Source of the DNA: an uncultured Fusobacterium sp.
GTDB lineage: Bacteria > Fusobacteriota > Fusobacteriia > Fusobacteriales > Fusobacteriaceae
Assembly (NCBI GenBank): GCA_900543175.1
Contig: UQQO01000012.1
Location: 1 to 28,684, forward strand
DNA length: 28,684 nt
Direction: 5' to 3'
Translations under genes and position numbers: made by a program
Notes under the pieces: model-generated
Told to the model about the DNA's origin: nothing
The model's database searches: none
The model's input: the letters and a program-made list of their open reading frames with translations, nothing else
Shown: in pieces, positions 23,538 through 28,684 of the stretch
How the letters are laid out: each line of letters starts with the position of its first letter
Numbering within the stretch: the first letter of the stretch is position 1

Positions 23538-24522
23538 TTTTTGCTCCTTCCTTCTCTTTAATTATTTTTAAAAGTTCTCTCTCATTGATTTTATCTATCC
23601 CATCATTTTTTGTACTTTCATCTAATATATTTCCATTTTTCTCTTTTTCCTCTGAGTTATTAATCGTAAAAAGATTAAAATTATCATTAAATCTTTCAGA
23701 GCTCTCAGGTGGATTATTTCTATTTTCTATCTTTTCTTGAGATAAATTTTTATTAGGATTTAAACTTTTTGGAATTTTTTTCTCTTCTTCCTCTTTAGGA
23801 ATATTTTCATCTTCAGTTGTAGAATTGTCTAAAATAAGCTCTTTATTTAATAGTACCTCTTCCACTCTCTCTTTAATCTTATTTTCTTTTTCCTGTTCTA
23901 ATTTCTCTTTCATCATTGCTTCACGTTTTTCAAGAGCCTCTTTAATAGCAATCTGTTCCCTAATAAGTTGCTCCTCTCTAGCTATTCTCTTTCTCTCTTT
24001 ATAATCATGATACATCTTTGAAATTCCTCTTTTAATAGCTTTAGCAACAATTAAGAAAGTTGTACAAAAAATAATAACTCCTAATCCAATATAAATATAT
24101 TGAAACATTACATTTGTTAGTAACAAATAGAAACCATATGTTGCTACTAATCCAATCTTATATTTATAAAGTGAAAGTTGAAGAAACTCTCTTATAATCT
24201 CATCATTTGCCACTACTTTATCAAAGGGAAGTTTTAAAACATACATTAAGTACAGTAAGATACAACTAATAGATAAGAGAAAAAAGCAGTATAACCTTAC
24301 ACTTAATAACATCTTTTTAGTTTTGTTATTTATAAAAGGGAAAAGTATAGAAAAAAGAAGTATTACAATCAAAGGAAAAACTACTATTCCAAAATAAGAG
24401 TCAATAAAACTAAAAACACCTAGTTCACTTACTCTACCTTTAAAAAAATAATCTGCTACTATATATAAAAGAAAATAAATATAGATATATCTAAATTTTA
24501 GAAAACAAAGTAACTTTTTCAC
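23494..24522 (-). CDS. Unknown four-helix membrane protein with coiled-coil and charged tail
   Basis: I do not recognise this protein of about 342 residues. The first 170 residues hold four or five hydrophobic helices, a layout loosely like the N-terminal anchor of FtsK. Then comes a long charged helix (about 175-225, rich in Arg, Glu and Lys, probably a coiled coil) and a hydrophilic, Asn/Glu/Lys-rich tail likely to be disordered. No ATPase is attached. I prefer the GTG at 24522 as start because AAGAGG is six nt upstream; the ATG at 24537 lacks a ribosome binding site. It heads the maf-mreB operon, so a role in elongation or division is plausible but unproven. It is the only gene here that ends in TGA. 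Confidence 0.75.
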   Translation of the reverse strand: MKKLLCFLKFRYIYIYFLLYIVADYFFKGRVSELGVFSFIDSYFGIVVFPLIVILLFSILFPFINNKTKKMLLSVRLYCFFLLSISCILLYLMYVLKLPFDKVVANDEIIREFLQLSLYKYKIGLVATYGFYLLLTNVMFQYIYIGLGVIIFCTTFLIVAKAIKRGISKMYHDYKERKRIAREEQLIREQIAIKEALEKREAMMKEKLEQEKENKIKERVEEVLLNKELILDNSTTEDENIPKEEEEKKIPKSLNPNKNLSQEKIENRNNPPESSERFNDNFNLFTINNSEEKEKNGNILDESTKNDGIDKINERELLKIIKEKEGAKNDTSIKISKEKRDS

Positions 24523-24561
24523 TTCATACCTCTTCATTAATTTACTTATAGACTATTTTAT

Positions 24562-24590
24562 ATTGTATCATAGAGAAAAATAGTTTTCAA
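24562..24590 (-). promoter_or_regulatory. Promoter of the nine-gene maf-mreB-scpB-gatCAB operon
   Basis: On the minus strand TTGAAA (24585-24590), a 17-bp spacer and TACAAT (24562-24567) with TGA just before it (extended -10). It lies about 40 nt ahead of the proposed GTG start at 24522. I see no further clear promoter within the operon. Confidence 0.78.
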
Positions 24591-24626
24591 GAAATATACC
24601 TTTAGCTTTTTTAAAGTTTTTTTTTA

Positions 24627-24635
24627 TGGTATAAT
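24627..24635 (+). promoter_or_regulatory. Extended -10 promoter of the RseC-like gene
   Basis: TGGTATAAT at 24627-24635 matches the extended -10 element used by prfA. The -35 region is an unspecific T-rich run. The promoter is divergent from the minus-strand promoter at 24562-24590. Confidence 0.6.
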
Positions 24636-24680
24636 CTAAAAATAAGCATAAAACTTTTAATATTATAGAGGTGAAAAAAA

Positions 24681-25133
24681 GTGGTTAACAAAGGAATTGT
24701 AAAGGCAATAAATGGAGATAAAATTCTTGTAAAGCTATATAAGGATACAGCTTGTTCCCATTGTAGTGGTTGCAGTGGAGAAGGAAAATATGGTAAGGAT
24801 TTTGAATTTGTAACAGATAAAAAGGCTGAGATAGGGGATACAGTAACTTTTGAAATATCAGCAGGAAAAGTTATAAAAGCAGCTTCAATAGCTTATGTTT
24901 TTCCAGCAGTGGCAATGATTTTAGGGTATCTTGTTGCAAGTAAACTTGGAGCTTCAGAGTATCAAAGTATAGGAGCTAGTTTTGGAGCTTTAGTAATATC
25001 ATTTATCTGTCTGTTCTTCTATGATAAACTTTATGTAAAAAAACAAAAAAACTCAGAGATAGAGATTATATCTATTGAAAAAGAAGATACAAGCAATATG
25101 ATAGATAGTTGCAAAAATAAAGATTTATATTAA
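24681..25133 (+). CDS. RseC/MucC-family (SoxR-reducing system) membrane protein
   Basis: A 150-residue protein of the RseC_MucC type. The N-terminal small beta domain ends with a cysteine cluster, Cys25, Cys28 and Cys31 in ACSHCSGCSG. Two transmembrane helices follow (about 66-88 and 96-118). A polar cytoplasmic tail contains a further Cys. Family members are linked to SoxR reduction, Rnf complexes and sigma-E control; the role here is unknown and no rnf gene is adjacent. Many relatives carry four clustered cysteines, and only three are visible here. The GTG start at 24681 follows GAGGTGA. It is followed by the 25152 gene after 18 nt. Confidence 0.8.
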   Translation: MVNKGIVKAINGDKILVKLYKDTACSHCSGCSGEGKYGKDFEFVTDKKAEIGDTVTFEISAGKVIKAASIAYVFPAVAMILGYLVASKLGASEYQSIGASFGALVISFICLFFYDKLYVKKQKNSEIEIISIEKEDTSNMIDSCKNKDLY

Positions 25134-25151
25134 AATATCAGGGTGAGAAAG

Positions 25152-25814
25152 ATGAATACTACATATGAGTATGCTGGTGTAATTTTAAATGCAAAAATGG
25201 TGGAAACATTTATTCCTAAGCTGCTAAAAAGCAATGAATTGAAAAAGAGAGAGGATATAATTGAACTTGTAAGAGAGTATCATATAAGCAATGGTGGTGC
25301 TAATCAAACAAAAACAAGTTTAGTTAGTGCAGTAAAAAATGGACTTGAAAGTTTAAGAAAAAAAGGAATACTTGAAAAACCACTAGAGGGATTTTATAAG
25401 AAGATAATAGAGGATCAAGAGTTAGAGAGAGTGGAATTAAACTCAAGTAAAGATAAAGAGATTGAGAAAAAAGAGTGTATCTATATTTACTATGCTAAAA
25501 AGGATAAATTAGAGGCTCAGAAAAAAGAGACAGATAGTTGGGTTTGTAAAATTATCTATGAGAAAAAATTGACAATAGATAAGATATTTAAACTTTTCTC
25601 TAAAGAATATTCAGATCAATATGAATTGGCTTTTGTTTTAAAGACAGAAAAAGCTGAGCAACTGACAACGACTATTCTTGATATTCTAAAATTAAGAGGA
25701 AGAAACTCAGATCTATTTAACCAAGGATTTGAAACAAGTCCACAAGAGTTAAAAAAGATTATCAGATTTATTGGTGCAAAGATTGAAACTTTTATTGAGA
25801 TAACAAATGAGTAA
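25152..25814 (+). CDS. Unknown protein, winged-helix-like N-terminus and possible T5orf172/GIY-YIG-like C-terminus
   Basis: I cannot assign this 220-residue protein firmly. Residues 30-90 look like a winged helix (EDIIELVREYHI, then SLVSAVKNGLESLRKKGILEKP). From about 105 on, CIYIYY, then WVCKI, a FVLKTEKAEQLTTTILDIL helix and FETSPQELKKIIRFI follow the order of elements in T5orf172-type GIY-YIG domains, but the usual KIG and catalytic Arg are not evident, so it may be inactive or unrelated. The ATG at 25152 is preferred over a GTG at 25143, which lies within the GGGTGAGAAAG ribosome binding region. It is cotranscribed with the RseC-like gene. Confidence 0.7.
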   Translation: MNTTYEYAGVILNAKMVETFIPKLLKSNELKKREDIIELVREYHISNGGANQTKTSLVSAVKNGLESLRKKGILEKPLEGFYKKIIEDQELERVELNSSKDKEIEKKECIYIYYAKKDKLEAQKKETDSWVCKIIYEKKLTIDKIFKLFSKEYSDQYELAFVLKTEKAEQLTTTILDILKLRGRNSDLFNQGFETSPQELKKIIRFIGAKIETFIEITNE

Positions 25815-25819
25815 AATAG

Positions 25820-25859
25820 AAAAGAGAGTGACTGTTTAAAAGCTACTCTCTTTTATTTT
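25820..25859. terminator. Bidirectional terminator between the 25152 gene and the M20 amidohydrolase
   Basis: AAAAGAGAGT (25820-25829) pairs exactly with ACTCTCTTTT (25845-25854) around a 15-nt loop. The + strand continues with ATTTTT, and the - strand with TTTTCTATTTT, so it can serve both converging transcripts. Confidence 0.85.
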
Positions 25860-25861
25860 TA

Positions 25862-27001
25862 TTATTTATTATGGCTTTCTAAAATTCTAGCAAAAGCTTC
25901 TACCCCTTTTAAAAGTACCTTTTCATCAAAATTAAAATGGCAACTATGAAGAGGGTGAATAAATCCTTTTTCTTCACTTCTAGTTCCTAAAAGCATAAAT
26001 ATTCCTGGAACCTCTTTTTGATAGTAAGCAAAATCCTCAGAAATAGTTAAAGCTTCATGTTCAACATAGTTCATATCTTTCATTGTATCAACAAATTTTT
26101 TATAAAGCTCCTTATCATTTATCACAGGTGGATATACAATATCTATCTTTTCATCAATTTTAACTCTATAAGAAAGCTCAATTCCTCTATGAATTTCTTT
26201 TATTCTCTCAATAATAAATTCAGTATTTTCCTCTTTAAAAGTTCTTATAGTTCCCCAGAAATTAACTGTATCAGCAATTATATTTTGAGCAGAACCACCA
26301 CAGAATTTACCAATAGTTACAACCCCAGGATCAAATGGAGAAATATTTCTTGAAACAATAGTTTGATATCCATCTACAATTTTAGTAAATGCCATTAGAG
26401 GATCAATTGTTTTGTGAGGCATAGCTCCATGTCCACTTTTTCCTATAATAGTTGTAGTCATTAAAGCTGCTTGAGCAAAGAATGGTCCCTCTTTACTTGC
26501 TACTGTCCCTTCAGGAAGTTCAGGGAAAAGGTGCATTCCATAGATAGCTTTAACATTGTATTTTTTCAATAGTCCAGTTTCAACAATATCCTTTGCTCTA
26601 CCTGGAGATTCCTCAGCAGGTTGGAAAATAAGAAGAACACTTTTTTCAAGTGGTTGTATAGTTGTAAGATATTTAGCAAAGCCAAGTAGAGTAGTCATAT
26701 GTCCATCGTGTCCACAAGCATGCATCTTACCAACATGTTTTGATTCAAACTCTGCTCCTGTTTCCTCTTTTATATTTAGAGCATCAATATCACTTCTAAA
26801 AGCGATACAATTCTCTTTATCCTTTCCCTCAATGTAAACAAATAATCCAGTTTCAACAATCTCTTGAGGCTCTAATCCTATTGAGATTAAGTAATTTTTA
26901 AGATACTCTTTAGTTTTAAACTCTTCAAGAGCAGTTTCAGGTATCTGATGAAGAGCTCTTCTATTTTTTACAATATCATCTAATAAAAAATTTAAATCCA
27001 T
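25862..27001 (-). CDS. M20 family (M20D) amidohydrolase
   Basis: A 379-residue zinc amidohydrolase like N-acyl amino acid or hippurate hydrolases, IAA-amino acid hydrolases and N-acetyldiaminopimelate deacetylase. The N-terminus NRRALHQIPETALEE is typical. Metal ligands show as MHACGHDGH (Cys96, His98, His101), the Glu pair in PAEESPGRA, and His in YGMHLFPELPEG. A dimerisation domain lies near 185-295. The C-terminal LHSCHFNFDE carries the last metal ligand. The substrate is an N-acylated amino acid or similar; it cannot be narrowed from sequence. The ATG at 27001 follows AAGGGGG. It is a single-gene unit. Confidence 0.92.
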   Translation of the reverse strand: MDLNFLLDDIVKNRRALHQIPETALEEFKTKEYLKNYLISIGLEPQEIVETGLFVYIEGKDKENCIAFRSDIDALNIKEETGAEFESKHVGKMHACGHDGHMTTLLGFAKYLTTIQPLEKSVLLIFQPAEESPGRAKDIVETGLLKKYNVKAIYGMHLFPELPEGTVASKEGPFFAQAALMTTTIIGKSGHGAMPHKTIDPLMAFTKIVDGYQTIVSRNISPFDPGVVTIGKFCGGSAQNIIADTVNFWGTIRTFKEENTEFIIERIKEIHRGIELSYRVKIDEKIDIVYPPVINDKELYKKFVDTMKDMNYVEHEALTISEDFAYYQKEVPGIFMLLGTRSEEKGFIHPLHSCHFNFDEKVLLKGVEAFARILESHNK

Positions 27002-27134
27002 TTTTATTCCCCCTTAATTAAAATTTTATATTTAATATATTAGCACAAAAGAATAGATTTTTTAAGATAGCTAATAGATTATTAATAATAGTTATGATAA
27101 AATTAAAGAAAATGGACAAAAAGGAGAAGAGGAA

Positions 27135-27638
27135 ATGCTAGCACAATATATGGCTGTAGATGATAATATTTTAAAAAGTATGAAAAAAATGGATTGTGAT
27201 GAGATAATAGATGAGATAGAGGAGCTTTCAGAAAATGAAACTTGTGATATTTGTGATGTTGATGAGATGTGGGATGCTCTTCATTTCTTTCTTACTAAAA
27301 AATCAGCTTTTAATCCAATAAAAGAGAACAGATTAAGTGAAGCTATAATGGGAAAGGAAAAATTAGCTAATACCAATAGTATTAAAGAGATTTTAAAGGT
27401 TACAAAATATAGTGAGTTGCCGGAGATGATAGAAGCTCTAGAAAAAGTAGATATAGATTCTCTTGTAAAGGAGCAAAATCTTGAAGAGTATGATAAGGCT
27501 AAAATCTATCCAAATAGGTGGAAAAAAGCTGTGGCTGAAGATGTTTTTGATGAAATTGTATTCTGTTATGAGGGGCTTTTAGATTTCTATAAAAGATGTT
27601 ATAACAAAAAATTAAATATTATAATAAGTATATATTAA
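27135..27638 (+). CDS. DUF1877 (YfbM-like) family protein
   Basis: A 167-residue acidic, cytoplasmic protein. The patterns CDVDEMWDALHFFLT, YSELPEMIEALEKVD and IYPNRWKK followed by YEGLLDFYKRC match the DUF1877/YfbM family, whose biochemical role is unknown to me. The ATG at 27135 follows AAGGAGAAGAGG. A TATGAT at 27093-27098 is a possible -10 without a clear -35. The TPR-DUF2262 gene follows after 9 nt, so the two are probably translated from one message. Confidence 0.82.
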   Translation: MLAQYMAVDDNILKSMKKMDCDEIIDEIEELSENETCDICDVDEMWDALHFFLTKKSAFNPIKENRLSEAIMGKEKLANTNSIKEILKVTKYSELPEMIEALEKVDIDSLVKEQNLEEYDKAKIYPNRWKKAVAEDVFDEIVFCYEGLLDFYKRCYNKKLNIIISIY

Positions 27639-27647
27639 GGAGAGTAT

Positions 27648-28508
27648 ATGAGTAGAATATTATTTGAAAAATTTGATAAATTTATTGAAAATGGTGAGTA
27701 TAATAAAATTGTAGAAAAGATTAAAACTCTATCTGCCAATAAAAGAGATTATGAGGTAGAAACATATTTAGCAAGAGCATTAAATGGACAAGGGAAATAT
27801 CAAGAGGCAATAGATGTGTTGCTTTCAGTTGAGGAGCAAGGGAAAAATGATCCTCTTTGGTATTATAGAATGGGGCATAATTACTATTATTTAGATGCTA
27901 AAGAGAAAGCTTTAGAATATTTTAAAGACTCGTACTCTTTAGCACCAAATGATATTTGGACACTTTTCTTTTTAAGAAAGTTGAATATGAAATTTGATAT
28001 TTATGAGGATAAGAAAACTTTTGATACTTTAAAAGTTGAGGATTTCTTTGATACAGAGGATAGCTATGAAACTCTATTTAGTATCTTTAACAGAGATAAA
28101 GTTGCTCTAAGTATAATTTTTGAAGATGAGTTAGTATTAGATGAAAGATTAGAAGAGATAAAAGAGAACTTAAAATGGTTAGAGGAAAATAGAGAAAAAT
28201 TAGAGGAGAAACTTTTAGAAAGTGGGATTATCTCTCTTGCTGAAAAATGGGCTAGTAGTGGGATACCAGTTGATGAAGAGGGGAAAACATGTTATCTTGT
28301 AGAGGATAATGAAAAAGTTTATCTACCTTTAGAGAGAGAAAAATTTTTAAAAAGTTTGTATCCAGAAAGCATAAATGTTGTTTTTGATGAAGATAAAATA
28401 AGTATGGAAGTTTATTTCTATTGTTATCCAGATTACTTTGCTGGGCATTGTATAATGGTAGAGATAGATTCAGATAAAAATATCTGTTGTTCAGATTTAG
28501 CAGAATAG
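27648..28508 (+). CDS. TPR-repeat protein with C-terminal DUF2262 domain
   Basis: A 286-residue cytoplasmic protein. Residues 1-110 hold TPR-like helical hairpins (YEVETYLARALNGQGKYQEA, then WYYRMGHNYYYLDAKEKALEY with SYSLAPND). After a helical linker, the C-terminal 140 residues resemble DUF2262: WASSGIPVDEEG, LPLEREKFLKSLYPESI, and YCYPDYFAGHCIMVEID. Function is unknown; TPRs imply protein binding. The ATG at 27648 follows AAGGAGAG. It is paired with the DUF1877 gene upstream and ends at a terminator. Confidence 0.82.
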   Translation: MSRILFEKFDKFIENGEYNKIVEKIKTLSANKRDYEVETYLARALNGQGKYQEAIDVLLSVEEQGKNDPLWYYRMGHNYYYLDAKEKALEYFKDSYSLAPNDIWTLFFLRKLNMKFDIYEDKKTFDTLKVEDFFDTEDSYETLFSIFNRDKVALSIIFEDELVLDERLEEIKENLKWLEENREKLEEKLLESGIISLAEKWASSGIPVDEEGKTCYLVEDNEKVYLPLEREKFLKSLYPESINVVFDEDKISMEVYFYCYPDYFAGHCIMVEIDSDKNICCSDLAE

Positions 28509-28519
28509 TTAATAAGAAA

Positions 28520-28547
28520 AGAGAGGATGGTGATATCCTCTCTCTTT
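28520..28547 (+). terminator. Intrinsic terminator after the TPR-DUF2262 gene
   Basis: AGAGAGGAT (28520-28528) pairs with ATCCTCTCT (28535-28543) around a 6-nt loop, followed by CTTT. The T-tract is short. The remaining bases to 28684 are AT-rich and show no gene or RNA that I can support. Confidence 0.75.
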
Positions 28548-28684
28548 CAATTAGTGTATTTACTCAGCTGATCAAATTCTATAAAAAATTAGCTAGCTTA
28601 AAGTTTAATTTTTATGATACTAGGTTATCTTTTAAAGTTCAGTTTTCAAAACTTATATTTTTAATATCAACTAGCCTTCATACT

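Noticed and set aside
28560..28684. A possible gene end or RNA in the last 125 bases
   Set aside because: Only AT-rich sequence without a sustained frame, clover-leaf or hairpin that I can support.

Overview
The window is a densely packed, very AT-rich bacterial chromosome segment. Codon use is strongly A/T-ending and nearly all genes have AGGAGG-type ribosome binding sites. The low-GC, anaerobe-like content suggests a Fusobacterium-like organism: a GatCAB amidotransferase, a ferredoxin-fused siroheme-type reductase, a CoA-disulfide reductase with rhodanese domain, a CtlX-like hydrolase and an RseC-like protein. This placement is inferred from sequence style and gene content, since no rRNA or tRNA gene is present. 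I see no mobile element, CRISPR array or phage gene, and no gene-free stretch longer than about 180 bases.

Left block (1-3950, + strand) is a sulfur/redox cluster: a CoA-disulfide reductase fused to rhodanese, a stand-alone AsrC-like siroheme/4Fe-4S protein, then, after a strong terminator, a YeiH/UPF0324 family transporter. The transporter frame is complete from 2916 to 3950 except for one in-frame TGA at 3285-3287 (codon 124). The TGA sits directly before the family's conserved Ile-Cys-Gly motif. A perfect 7-bp stem with a 13-nt loop follows 25 nt downstream, with geometry like a bacterial SECIS element. The most interesting reading is a selenocysteine-containing YeiH-family transporter; a recent nonsense mutation is the main alternative.

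Middle block (4071-15673, + strand) holds a small unknown membrane protein, a Cof-type HAD phosphatase, uvrA-ruvA plus a thioredoxin-fold protein, and a translation/RNA-modification operon (prfA, prmC, queA, rsmD, xseB, ispA), followed by a separately promoted ctlX-like gene. PrmC carries two tandem copies of its N-terminal domain.

The 15735-24537 block (- strand) looks like one nine-gene operon read from a good promoter at 24562-24590: a four-helix membrane protein with a long charged tail, maf, mreB, a secreted protein of unknown function, scpB, an RsuA/RluB-type pseudouridine synthase, then gatC, gatA and gatB. It ends at a bidirectional terminator shared with ctlX.

Right block (24681-28684) has an RseC-like membrane protein and an unknown possibly GIY-YIG-like protein on +, a convergent M20 amidohydrolase on -, and a DUF1877 plus TPR-DUF2262 pair on + ending at a terminator. 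Only one of the genes called here (the 24522 gene) ends in TGA; all others end in TAA or TAG.
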